From an uncultured Alistipes sp. (GTDB lineage Bacteria; Bacteroidota; Bacteroidia; Bacteroidales; UBA932), in contig URSC01000017.1 in NCBI GenBank assembly GCA_900550465.1, forward strand, positions 1 to 44,145: a stretch of 44,145 nucleotides of DNA, in the 5' to 3' direction. Made by a program: the position numbers and the translations under genes. Shown here piece by piece: positions 33,427 through 42,092 of this stretch. The notes beneath the pieces are model-generated. The model had not been told where the DNA came from. It saw nothing but the letters and a program-made list of their open reading frames with translations, and ran no database searches. How positions within the stretch are numbered: the first letter of the stretch is position 1; the number at the start of each line of letters is the position of its first letter.

Positions 33427-35757
33427 ATGGATTTTACAAAAAGCGACTACGACCTGATTAATAAGGAATTCGAGGAGCTCCGCCTGGCTGCTCTCAAGCG
33501 GTGTGCCTCGCAGGAGGAATACGACGGTGTACTCAAGGCATTTGAGTTTGCAAACGAAGCCCATAAGGGAGTCCGCAGACGTTCAGGGGAACCGTATATT
33601 ATCCATCCCATAGCCGTGGCCAAGATCGTGGTGAACGAGATAGGCCTGGGCTACAAGTCGATCGTAGCCGCCCTTCTGCACGACGTGGTGGAGGACACGG
33701 ATTATACCGTGGACGACATCAAGCGGCTTTTCGGCGAGAAGATAGCCTCCCTGGTGGACGGCCTGACCAAGATCAAGGCGGCCATGGACACTGACGGAGG
33801 CAATCTCCAGGCCGAGAACTTCAAGCGCATCATCCTTACTCTCAACGATGATGTCCGGGTTGTACTTATCAAGCTGGCTGACCGTCTGCACAATATCCGG
33901 ACCATAGGGTCCATGCCCGACTACAAGAAGGACAAGATCCTGAGCGAGACCATGTACATCTTCGTGCCGCTGGCCCACCGCCTGGGACTGTACAACATCA
34001 AGTCGGAGATGGAGAATATCTGGCTGCGTACCCGTGACCCCAAGCAGTACAATGATATAGTTTCCCGTATTGACGGTGTCATCAAGGAGAAGGGCGAGGC
34101 TATGGACAAGTTCATCAAGCCAGTGGCCGATGCACTTGAGAATGCCGGCTATCAGTTCGAGATAACCAAGCGGACCAAGACCCCCTACTCCGTCTGGCAC
34201 AAGATGCAGCAGAAACACGTGGAGTTCGAGGACATCTACGATATCTACGGTATCCGCATCATCTTCACTCCCAAGCCGGACGAGGACGAGCGTACCCAGT
34301 GCTGGTATATCTATTCTCTCGTATCCGGCATCTATGCCTCCAAGACTGACCGCATCAGGGACTGGGTGACCAGACCCAAGAGCAACGGCTATGAGGCCCT
34401 GCACTGTACCGTCATGAGCAACGGCGGCGGCTGGGTGGAGGTCCAGATCCGCAGCGAGAGGATGAACGAGATTGCCGAGAAGGGTATCGCCGCGCACTGG
34501 AGCTACAAGCAGAAAGGACAGGAGACCAGTTCGGAGAAGGAAATGGACAGGTGGCTCGATATGGTGCGGGAAGTGCTGGAGAATCCTGATGTAAATGCCC
34601 TTGAGTTCCTGGATAAGTTCCACGACTCCCTGCTGGACCAGGAAATATACGTATTTACTCCCAAGGGAGAGTCAAAGGCCCTGCCCAACGGCTCCACAGC
34701 CCTTGATTTTGCATACAATATCCATTCTCAGATAGGCAACAAGGCCATTGCGGCCAAGATCAATTTCAAGCTCTCCCCCCTTTCCAGCATCCTCCGCAAC
34801 GGAGACCAGGTGGAGATCATCACGGCTGAGTCCCAGAAACCCCAGCCCGAATGGCTCGATTTCCTCCGTACAGGCAAGGCCCGCAGTTATGTCTACGAGG
34901 CTCTCAAGGATGATATAGAAGACAGTATCAAGAGCGGGCGGCAGATGCTTGAGAAGGAACTTTCCAACTATGGTGTCAAGCTTCAGGGCAATGTGCTCAA
35001 GAAACTCCTCCGCGAGTATTCCGTGAGCACGAAGGAGGAACTCTACAATAAGATATCCACCGGTGTGATCTCCCTGAAGGAACTTGAGAAGATCCTGCGC
35101 AAGAATACTGAGAACAAGAATGTGATTTACTGGACACTGCGGTTGTTCCGCAGCGGAAAGAAAGGTGGCGGTGAGGATGGTGCGCCGGATGCGGAGGACG
35201 GAGACAGCGGAGATGAGATGACAAATGCTGAGATCAGGGACCGTCTGATAAAGAACAAGCTGGACAAGAACCGTGATCTCATTCTGTCTGACGACAAGGA
35301 GGCCCAGGGCAAGGATCCTGACAGTTCCATAACATACAGGATTGCTGACTGCTGCTATCCCATCCCCGGAGATACTATCGTTGGCTTTCTCAATGACAAC
35401 GGCGAGGTGGTGGTTCACAAGAAAACCTGTCCCGAGGCCGTGAACCTGGCATCGATTCATGGAGACAGGATAGTCAACGCCAAATGGAGCAAGAATACAG
35501 TAGCCTCGTTCCTGGCCCGTATAAAGATCTTCGGGACGGACCGCATGGGCATACTCAACGAACTGACCAAGGTTACGACTCTGGTGCTGAACATCAATAT
35601 CCGCAAGGTATATATCGCTTCGCACGACAGTATTTTCGAGGGATATATAGACTGCTATGTCCGCAGTACAGAAGACCTCAATACCCTTATGGACCATATC
35701 AAGAAAATCAAGGGCGTCGAGAATGTCAGCCGCATAGACATCAAAGAGGACAAATAG
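33427..35757 (+). CDS. Bifunctional (p)ppGpp synthetase/hydrolase, Rel/SpoT family
   Basis: A 776-aa alarmone enzyme of the long RSH type. The hydrolase domain has HD at 85-86 (LLHDVVEDTD) and RRSGEPYIIHP; the synthetase domain has RTKTPYSVWHKM, DIYGIRIIF and EALHCTVM. TGS (EIYVFTPKGES, LPNGSTALDFAY) and helical parts follow, then an acidic Gly/Asp-rich linker (about 578-600) that is unusual, a conserved Cys-rich zinc-finger-like segment (DCCYPIPGD), and the C-terminal ACT domain. Both active sites appear intact, so it should be bifunctional. Confidence 0.95.
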   Translation: MDFTKSDYDLINKEFEELRLAALKRCASQEEYDGVLKAFEFANEAHKGVRRRSGEPYIIHPIAVAKIVVNEIGLGYKSIVAALLHDVVEDTDYTVDDIKRLFGEKIASLVDGLTKIKAAMDTDGGNLQAENFKRIILTLNDDVRVVLIKLADRLHNIRTIGSMPDYKKDKILSETMYIFVPLAHRLGLYNIKSEMENIWLRTRDPKQYNDIVSRIDGVIKEKGEAMDKFIKPVADALENAGYQFEITKRTKTPYSVWHKMQQKHVEFEDIYDIYGIRIIFTPKPDEDERTQCWYIYSLVSGIYASKTDRIRDWVTRPKSNGYEALHCTVMSNGGGWVEVQIRSERMNEIAEKGIAAHWSYKQKGQETSSEKEMDRWLDMVREVLENPDVNALEFLDKFHDSLLDQEIYVFTPKGESKALPNGSTALDFAYNIHSQIGNKAIAAKINFKLSPLSSILRNGDQVEIITAESQKPQPEWLDFLRTGKARSYVYEALKDDIEDSIKSGRQMLEKELSNYGVKLQGNVLKKLLREYSVSTKEELYNKISTGVISLKELEKILRKNTENKNVIYWTLRLFRSGKKGGGEDGAPDAEDGDSGDEMTNAEIRDRLIKNKLDKNRDLILSDDKEAQGKDPDSSITYRIADCCYPIPGDTIVGFLNDNGEVVVHKKTCPEAVNLASIHGDRIVNAKWSKNTVASFLARIKIFGTDRMGILNELTKVTTLVLNINIRKVYIASHDSIFEGYIDCYVRSTEDLNTLMDHIKKIKGVENVSRIDIKEDK

Positions 35758-35761
35758 TGAG

Positions 35762-37579
35762 ATGAAAGCCAAGAATCTGTTCAACACATTGATAGTTACG
35801 GGAATTTTTGCATCCCTCATATTCTCCAAATCCTGCGCCAATACATCCACCCCTCCTGAAGGCGGTCCTAAGGACACCATTCCGCCAGTGCTCGTGGAGG
35901 TCGTGCCTCCGTATAATACGACGGGACATCCTACTGACATCAAGCACAGTTCCGTCTCATTCGAATTTGATGAATATGTGGTGCTGAACAATCCGAATTC
36001 CTATATATTCCTTTCCCCTCCCCAGGCAAAGCCTCCGGTGGCCAAGATCAAGGGTAAGCGCGTGGTCGTCTCTTTCGACTCGCCCCTGGACTCCAATCAG
36101 ACCTACTCTCTTTCCCTCGGAGAGGCCGTGAAGGACAATAATGAGGGCAATCCATTTCCTCCGTATACCCACAGTTTCTCTACGGGAGACCACGTGGACT
36201 CACTCTTTGTTTCCGGAAATATAGTGGAAGCCTCCACCATGCTTCCTATGTCCAATATAACCGTGCTGTTCCATACCGACCCGTCGGATTCTGCAATATT
36301 CAAGGTCCGCCCGCGGGCTGCCGCCAAAAGCGATCTGTGGGGCTATTTTACAGTCAGGAATCTTCCGGCAGATACTGTCTACAGAGTATTTGCAATCGAG
36401 GACCTTAACAACAACAGTCTTTATGACCCGGATCAGGAGCGGGTAGCCTTCCTGGATACCCTGGTGCTGCCGTCGACAGTGATGAGGCCGGATATGCCGG
36501 AACTGGCCATGACTCTCATGACAGATACTCTTGCATGCCTGGCCCGCCCGGCGCAGCTGTCTCTTTCCATGTTCAAGGAAGTCTCTCAGCGCCAAATCCT
36601 CAGAGCGAGGGAAAGAGTCTCGCACCGTCAGATCTATCTGAAGTTCGCCGCCCCTTACCCTGTCATTGACTCTCTCATAATCGACGGGATACCCGAGGAC
36701 AGGCTTATCCGGGAATACAACTATTACAGGGACAGCATAGTGATATGGATCAATGACCAGGGGCCTGTGAAGGATACCCTCAGGATGAGACTTACATATC
36801 ACAGGACAGACGACAGCCTTAAGGCGCTGGTGCCGGTGACTGATACGTTCAGACTGGCAAGGCCTAAGGGCAAGATGGTGGAGAACCGCTGGGGAGATAT
36901 GGTCGAGGAGGCGGATACGCTGGCTGCCTATGAGGTCGACGCATCCCCGGAGAAGATTGACCAGGACGGCATAGTGATATTGTTCGAGTCGCCCATGATA
37001 AGTACTCCATTCGACTCTGTCACCATTATCTCGAAGAATACCCGTGAGCAGACGGCTCCGGCCGCTTTCACCGTCGAGAGGGACACTGCCAATATCCGCC
37101 GCTATATCCTGCGTCTGAAAGAGAAACTGGTAAACGGCTACGAATACACGCTCAGGATTCCCGACAGCCTGTTTATGGATATAGACGGGATATACTGCGA
37201 CAGCCTTGTCAAGACATTCAGTCTTCCTCAGGACGAGTCTCTGAGCTCATTCATCATCGAGGCTTCCAATGTGCATGAGAAGTATATGGTGGAACTTGTG
37301 GATGAAAAGCGTACTAAAGTGTTCAGGACATATCACATAGATACCGCATCCGTACTTAATTTCCCTTACCTCAAGGCCGGCCGCTATTCTGTCCGCATCA
37401 CTGAGGACAAGAACGGAAACGGCCAGATAGATACCGGGGACCTGCTGGGACGTAAACAGCCGGAGAAAGTCAAGATGTACCGTTTCAATGATGTCGTGGG
37501 CAACAATGCCTATATAATGGATATTCCGGAACGGACAGAACTGATACAGTCCATAGATATCGGAGAAATGTTCAAATGA
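35762..37579 (+). CDS. Ig-like domain lipoprotein, Bacteroidota type
   Basis: A 605-aa exported protein. The N-terminus is a lipoprotein-type signal peptide (FASLIFSKSC, Cys at about 26; the lipobox is weak), followed by PEGGPKDTIPP, the hallmark of a Bacteroidota family with bacterial Ig-like (SbsA-type) domains. EFDEYVVL and GEAVKDNNEGN lie in the first Ig-like domain; further beta-rich repeats follow, ending in DKNGNGQIDTGD, a calcium-type loop. It begins 4 bases after rel and overlaps the next gene by 4 bases. Function unknown; surface or periplasmic. Confidence 0.85.
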   Translation: MKAKNLFNTLIVTGIFASLIFSKSCANTSTPPEGGPKDTIPPVLVEVVPPYNTTGHPTDIKHSSVSFEFDEYVVLNNPNSYIFLSPPQAKPPVAKIKGKRVVVSFDSPLDSNQTYSLSLGEAVKDNNEGNPFPPYTHSFSTGDHVDSLFVSGNIVEASTMLPMSNITVLFHTDPSDSAIFKVRPRAAAKSDLWGYFTVRNLPADTVYRVFAIEDLNNNSLYDPDQERVAFLDTLVLPSTVMRPDMPELAMTLMTDTLACLARPAQLSLSMFKEVSQRQILRARERVSHRQIYLKFAAPYPVIDSLIIDGIPEDRLIREYNYYRDSIVIWINDQGPVKDTLRMRLTYHRTDDSLKALVPVTDTFRLARPKGKMVENRWGDMVEEADTLAAYEVDASPEKIDQDGIVILFESPMISTPFDSVTIISKNTREQTAPAAFTVERDTANIRRYILRLKEKLVNGYEYTLRIPDSLFMDIDGIYCDSLVKTFSLPQDESLSSFIIEASNVHEKYMVELVDEKRTKVFRTYHIDTASVLNFPYLKAGRYSVRITEDKNGNGQIDTGDLLGRKQPEKVKMYRFNDVVGNNAYIMDIPERTELIQSIDIGEMFK

Positions 37580-38280
37580 GACAGTTACGTAGAATAATAG
37601 CCGCTGCTGTCCTGTCGTTGACATGCATGTCGCTGTACGGACAGAATGATACTGTCAGTATCAAGCCCGGAGTTCAGTGGGATACTGCCGTCGTGGTTAA
37701 GCCGGTAAGGTATCCGGAGCATCTGATAGGTGTACGTTACGACTATTCGTTCACAGGTGTGTCCATGACACCGGATATGGGGATAAAGGCTGTAAATTCC
37801 CCGGTCAATGTCGCTGTCCTCTATACGTATTACCATCCGCTATGGAATGTGATTGACATTTTCGGGCTTCAGACAGGATTCAGATATACCAGGTACGGCT
37901 TTGTGAATGATGAGTATGCCTTCAGGCATTTTGAGCAGACCGTCTCCATAGTAGAACTCCCGTTTATCTCCGCATTCCATGTGGATCTTGGAGACCATTT
38001 CAGAATATTGCTCAGCATAGGGCCTTTCCTCGGATATCGTTTCGCAACTACCAAGGATAACGGATTTGACTGTTTTGACAACAGGATTGACTATGGCCTG
38101 CAGGGAGGCGGAGGTTTGGCTGTGATTTTCGGTAAACGGTTCGAGCTGCATCTGGAGGGCACCTTCCATTACTCTCTCTCCATGCTCTACCATCCGGAGA
38201 AGATGAGCAGCGTGTCCTGGCTCTACAGTTATCCGTGGCAGGCCAGCATAAGTCTGGGATTTCATGTAAAACTCAAATAG
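37576..38280 (+). CDS. PorT-like outer-membrane beta-barrel protein
   Basis: A 234-aa protein with a signal peptide (cleavage near YGQ at 23) and amphipathic strands through to the end (ASISLGFHVKLK), which suits an eight-strand outer-membrane barrel of the PorT-like kind. Its pairing with the Ig-like lipoprotein upstream (ATGA overlap) is typical of Bacteroidota. A link to type IX secretion is not shown here, as no other T9SS genes are present. ispG follows after 2 bases. Confidence 0.8.
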   Translation: MRQLRRIIAAAVLSLTCMSLYGQNDTVSIKPGVQWDTAVVVKPVRYPEHLIGVRYDYSFTGVSMTPDMGIKAVNSPVNVAVLYTYYHPLWNVIDIFGLQTGFRYTRYGFVNDEYAFRHFEQTVSIVELPFISAFHVDLGDHFRILLSIGPFLGYRFATTKDNGFDCFDNRIDYGLQGGGGLAVIFGKRFELHLEGTFHYSLSMLYHPEKMSSVSWLYSYPWQASISLGFHVKLK

Positions 38281-38282
38281 AT

Positions 38283-39635
38283 ATGCGCTACATCACTGCA
38301 AATATAGGAGATAGCCTGCTCATAGGTCATGATGCAGGCAGGACAGTCGTCCAGAGCATGTGCAACTGCGACACCAATGACCTGGATGCTGCCGTCCAGC
38401 AGTGCCTCGGCCTGTACGAGGCCGGCTCGCAGCTGGTCAGGCTCACCACCCAGGGCCTCCGCGAGGTGGAGTCTCTCGGGAAGATAAAGGCCCGCCTCAG
38501 GGCAATGGGCGTTCCCGTCCCCCTGGTGGCCGACGTCCACTTCTCCTCGGAGGTGGCCATCGCTGCAGCCGCAGTGGCCGACAAGGTCCGCATCAATCCC
38601 GGTAATTTCGCCAAGGATCACGAGGTGGCGTGCAGCCAGTTCCGCAGGTTCCTGGAAGTATGCCGCAGGCACGGTACGGCCGTCCGCATAGGCATCAATC
38701 ACGGCTCCTTAGGCTCCCGTATAACAGAACTCTACGGCAATACACCTAAAGGAATGCAGGAAGCCATGTCGGAGTGGGTACAGATGTGCATCGACGAGGA
38801 TTTCTACAATGTGGTGCTCTCGCTCAAGGCCAGCAACGTCCCTGTCATGACGCAGGCCTATATCCTCCTGCAGCAGTGGATGGAGGAGCGCGGAATCATC
38901 TTCCCCCTGCACCTCGGAGTCACCGAGGCCGGCAACGGGGACATGGGCCGCATCAAGTCGGCGGCCGGTCTGGCGACCCTGCTCTCCCGCGGCATCGGGG
39001 ACACCATCCGGGTATCCCTCACCGAGCCCCCGGTCAATGAGATTGTCCCGGCAAGGCTCATAGCGGAGTTCTTCGACACGGCTCAGAAGCCCTCGGACTA
39101 TCAGACCGGTGTCAGGGACGGCGCCCCCTCCTTCGAGCTCCGCTGCGCCTCCCACGAGGAGTTCATCGTCAAGGCCTCATGCATCCTCGGCCCTATGCTT
39201 GTCAACAAGGAGGCCGATGATTTCGAAATACGCTGCATTTATGGAGATAAGGAGGCCGACAAGTCTGAGATAGAGCAGTTTAAGAGTGATATAATGCAGG
39301 CCACTCGCCGCCATATCACCCAGTGCGAATACATCGCTTGCCCCAGCTGCGGCCGTACTCTTTACGACATAGAGTCCACATTCAACGATGTCAAGCGGCG
39401 CACCTCCCATCTCCGCGGCCTGACCATAGCTGTCATGGGCTGCATCGTCAACGGTCCTGGCGAGATGGCCGATGCCGATTACGGCTATATCGGCGAGGGA
39501 CGCGGCAAGGTGTCCATCTACCGGGGCAAGGAGGCAGTAGTGCGCTCCGTGCCTCAGGAAAAGGCTATAGACGTGCTGCTGGAGCTTATTGAGAAAGACG
39601 GACGCAGTACAGACGGCCGCCCTCAGCGCGGATAA
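38283..39635 (+). CDS. ispG: 4-hydroxy-3-methylbut-2-enyl diphosphate synthase IspG
   Basis: A 450-aa enzyme of the MEP isoprenoid pathway (GcpE), converting MEcPP to HMBPP. The N-terminal TIM barrel has VQSMCNCDT, QLVRLTTQG, DVHFSSEVA and RINPGN. The 4Fe-4S domain has C353-x2-C356 (CPSC), C387 and E394 (GCIVNGPGE). Between the two (about 270-345) is a short insert. Most Bacteroidota IspG proteins have a longer central domain (about 600 aa in total), and the short E. coli type is 372 aa, so this one is intermediate. ATG 38283 is chosen by family start; the frame opens 16 codons earlier. It overlaps nfeD tail to tail by 50 bases. Confidence 0.95.
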   Translation: MRYITANIGDSLLIGHDAGRTVVQSMCNCDTNDLDAAVQQCLGLYEAGSQLVRLTTQGLREVESLGKIKARLRAMGVPVPLVADVHFSSEVAIAAAAVADKVRINPGNFAKDHEVACSQFRRFLEVCRRHGTAVRIGINHGSLGSRITELYGNTPKGMQEAMSEWVQMCIDEDFYNVVLSLKASNVPVMTQAYILLQQWMEERGIIFPLHLGVTEAGNGDMGRIKSAAGLATLLSRGIGDTIRVSLTEPPVNEIVPARLIAEFFDTAQKPSDYQTGVRDGAPSFELRCASHEEFIVKASCILGPMLVNKEADDFEIRCIYGDKEADKSEIEQFKSDIMQATRRHITQCEYIACPSCGRTLYDIESTFNDVKRRTSHLRGLTIAVMGCIVNGPGEMADADYGYIGEGRGKVSIYRGKEAVVRSVPQEKAIDVLLELIEKDGRSTDGRPQRG

Positions 39636-40950
39636 CCTTCAGCCGGTCTCCGGTGCTTGCCGAACCGTATTCCATGACGGCCTCATACTGCCTGCCGCCG
39701 TATTCTACCTTACCTGAAGGACACATTTCGGTGGCAGCAGTAACTTCCTGTCCCACACATCCTGCGATGGAGCCGGTCTCCACTCCTACCCAGCCTTCGT
39801 CGCCCTTGAGCTCGGTCTTCTGAGCGATGTAGGAGAATGATTTTTTGGGGAAGAGTCTGGATGCGCCCCAGATGGACAGAATCAGGGCCAGGACGGTGGA
39901 TACCAGGACTATGGCGCAGGGGGTGAGGATGACCTGAAGGTTGAGGTGCCCCTCGAAATACAGGAGGTCATTGTCCACCATTGCGAAGATGAGGGCCCCG
40001 AAGGAGAGGATGGCTCCGATGATGCCCGCCACCCCGAATCCCGGCGTGACGAATATCTCCACCCCGAGCAGAATCAGTCCTATTACGAACATCACTATCT
40101 CCCAGTTCATGGCCAGGCCGTGGATGTACAGGGGCGAGAAATAGAGCACTGCCCCGAGAATTGCTATGATGGACGGCAGCCCGAGTCCGGGGGACTGCAC
40201 CTCGAAGTAGATGCCTCCGATGATCATCATCAGGAAAATTCCCTGCAGGACCGGGGACATCATGAAGAGGATGAACCTCTCGAGAGGAGACAGCTCCTGA
40301 TGGATTATCTCACATTCTTCCAGTCCTATATACTCCACTACCTCATCTATTGATTCGGCCTTGCCCTCGCAGTAGCGGGCCTCTATCGCCTCGTCCGGGG
40401 TGAAGCTGAGGACCCCCGCCGTATCCACCATTTTCTCCGCTATGGCAGGGTCCCTGAACCAGGTGCCGTCTGCCCTCCTCCCGTGGGCCTCGGCGGTGGA
40501 GCGCATCATCCCGCGCATGAAGGACTGGTATTTGTCCGGCATCACCTCCCCGTTCTGGTTGACTACGGTGGCTGCCCCTATCGAGGCTCCCGGCCTCATG
40601 TATATCGAGTCACAGGCGATGGAGATCAGGGCACCGGCGGAAGCGGCCTGCAGATCCACGAAGGCCACTACCGGTACAGGCGCATGAAGGATGGCCTTGC
40701 GCATGCTGTCGGCGGCATCGACTGCCCCACCGTAAGTGTCCAGATGCAGGATTATGTAGTCCGCTCCCTTGGCCTGAGCGTCCTCCAGTCCGAGACTGAG
40801 CTTGCGCATGGAAGAGTTGTCGATATTCTGCCTGATCTCTATTACGTAGACAGTATCTTTGCCGTGTTTTTCCTGGGGATATGCCGAAACGGCTGAAAAA
40901 TAGCTGATAAATGCCCCTATGGCGACTAATGTGACAAGTATTTTTTTCAT
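39586..40950 (-). CDS. NfeD family membrane protein with ClpP-like serine protease domain
   Basis: A 454-aa protein: signal/anchor segment (KILVTLVAIGAFISY), a ClpP-class protease-like domain with HLDTYGGAVDAADSM and catalytic-type serine in ASAGALIS, four to five membrane helices (about 245-375), and a C-terminal NfeD OB-fold (WVGVETGSIAG..). The long NfeD (NfeD1b) type works with a stomatin-like protein in membrane quality control; no stomatin gene is nearby. A start at 40992 is excluded by the promoter box at 40970. The 3' end runs 50 bases into ispG on the other strand. Confidence 0.9.
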   Translation of the reverse strand: MKKILVTLVAIGAFISYFSAVSAYPQEKHGKDTVYVIEIRQNIDNSSMRKLSLGLEDAQAKGADYIILHLDTYGGAVDAADSMRKAILHAPVPVVAFVDLQAASAGALISIACDSIYMRPGASIGAATVVNQNGEVMPDKYQSFMRGMMRSTAEAHGRRADGTWFRDPAIAEKMVDTAGVLSFTPDEAIEARYCEGKAESIDEVVEYIGLEECEIIHQELSPLERFILFMMSPVLQGIFLMMIIGGIYFEVQSPGLGLPSIIAILGAVLYFSPLYIHGLAMNWEIVMFVIGLILLGVEIFVTPGFGVAGIIGAILSFGALIFAMVDNDLLYFEGHLNLQVILTPCAIVLVSTVLALILSIWGASRLFPKKSFSYIAQKTELKGDEGWVGVETGSIAGCVGQEVTAATEMCPSGKVEYGGRQYEAVMEYGSASTGDRLKVIRAEGGRLYCVRLSQ

Positions 40951-40969
40951 CTGCGGACTTTTTGTACCA

Positions 40970-40977
40970 CAAAGATA
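40970..40977 (-). promoter_or_regulatory. -7 box (TATCTTTG) for nfeD
   Basis: The minus strand reads TATCTTTG, 19 bases before the nfeD ATG at 40950. It lies within a 68-base divergent gap shared with carA. Confidence 0.5.
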
Positions 40978-40999
40978 AGGCAGAAACGGCAAATTTTTC

Positions 41000-41007
41000 T
41001 AATTTTG
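41000..41007 (+). promoter_or_regulatory. -7 box (TAATTTTG) for carAB
   Basis: TAATTTTG ends 11 bases before the carA ATG at 41019. With only 22 bases between this box and the nfeD box, the two RNA polymerases would compete. No attenuator or PyrR-type leader is present. Confidence 0.5.
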
Positions 41008-41018
41008 CATTCTTAGAT

Positions 41019-42089
41019 ATGAAAGAAGCAGTATTACATCTCGGAAAAGACTTTGCAGTCAAAGGATTTTCCTTCGGTTATGAGGACCGTGCCGACGGAG
41101 AGGTGGTATTCAACACCGCCATGGTCGGCTATCCCGAGTCCCTCACCGACCCCTCCTATTCGGGTCAGATATTATGTGTAACCTACCCTCTTGTAGGCAA
41201 CTACGGAGTTCCTGAAGAGAAGACGGCCGACGGTATTTCCGTCAACTTCGAGTCCGAGCGCATCCACGTCCGGGGTCTGATCATCTCCGACTATTCCTTC
41301 AAGTACAGCCACTGGAGCGCGGTCAAGAGCCTGGACGAATGGCTCAAGGAGTACCGCATCCCGGGCATTTTCGGAGTGGATACGAGGGAGATCACCAAGA
41401 TTCTCCGTGAACAGGGCTCCATGCCCGGCTGCATCGTGCCGGAAGGTTTCGAGGTACCGGAGACACTTTACGACCCGGGCTCGGAAAACCAGGTGGCCAT
41501 AGTCAGCTGCAAGGAGGTGATCCGTTACGGCAACCCTGCCGGGAAGAAAGTAGTGCTGCTCGACTGCGGAGTCAAGAACAACATCCTCCGCTGCCTGCTC
41601 CGCTCCGGCGACATCGAGGTCATCCGCGTGCCCTGGGACTACGATTTCAATACCATGGAGTACGACGGCCTGTTCATCTCCAACGGCCCCGGCAACCCGG
41701 AGTACTGCGGCGAGGCTGTCCGCAATATTCAGAAAGCCATGGCTGCGGAGAAGCCCATATTCGGTATCTGCATGGGCAACCAGCTGTTAGCCAAGGCCGG
41801 AGGCGCCTCGACCTTCAAGCTCAAATACGGCCACCGCAGCCACAACCAGCCGGTCCGCCTCGTAGGCACCGAACGCTGCTACGTCACCTCCCAGAACCAT
41901 GGTTACGCTGTGGACGGAGACACCCTCGGCGCTGACTGGGAGCCCCTCTTCATCAATATGAACGACGGCACCAACGAGGGCCTGCGGCACAAGAGCGGCC
42001 GCTTCTTCTCCGTGCAGTTCCATCCCGAGGCGTCCAGCGGCCCGACCGACACCGAATTCCTCTTTGACAAATTCATTAAAATGCTGTAG
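41019..42089 (+). CDS. carA: Carbamoyl phosphate synthase small (glutaminase) subunit
   Basis: A 356-aa glutamine amidotransferase subunit that feeds ammonia to CarB for pyrimidine and arginine synthesis. Class I GATase motifs: FISNGPGNPEYC, FGICMGNQ with the nucleophilic Cys, SQNHGYAV, and VQFHPEAS with catalytic His and Glu. The N-terminal CPSase domain has FNTAMVGYPE and SYSGQILCVTYP-like sequence. ATG 41019 is set by the promoter and the family start; the frame opens 19 codons upstream. carB begins 3 bases after the stop. Confidence 0.97.
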   Translation: MKEAVLHLGKDFAVKGFSFGYEDRADGEVVFNTAMVGYPESLTDPSYSGQILCVTYPLVGNYGVPEEKTADGISVNFESERIHVRGLIISDYSFKYSHWSAVKSLDEWLKEYRIPGIFGVDTREITKILREQGSMPGCIVPEGFEVPETLYDPGSENQVAIVSCKEVIRYGNPAGKKVVLLDCGVKNNILRCLLRSGDIEVIRVPWDYDFNTMEYDGLFISNGPGNPEYCGEAVRNIQKAMAAEKPIFGICMGNQLLAKAGGASTFKLKYGHRSHNQPVRLVGTERCYVTSQNHGYAVDGDTLGADWEPLFINMNDGTNEGLRHKSGRFFSVQFHPEASSGPTDTEFLFDKFIKML

Positions 42090-42092
42090 ACC

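Noticed and set aside
31969..33564. Long minus-strand open frame (531 codons) opposite hydG and rel
   Set aside because: It is antisense to hydG, whose cluster motifs are complete; long antisense frames are expected from GC-rich codon use. The same holds for antisense frames opposite ligA, rel, the TamA-like gene and mnmE.
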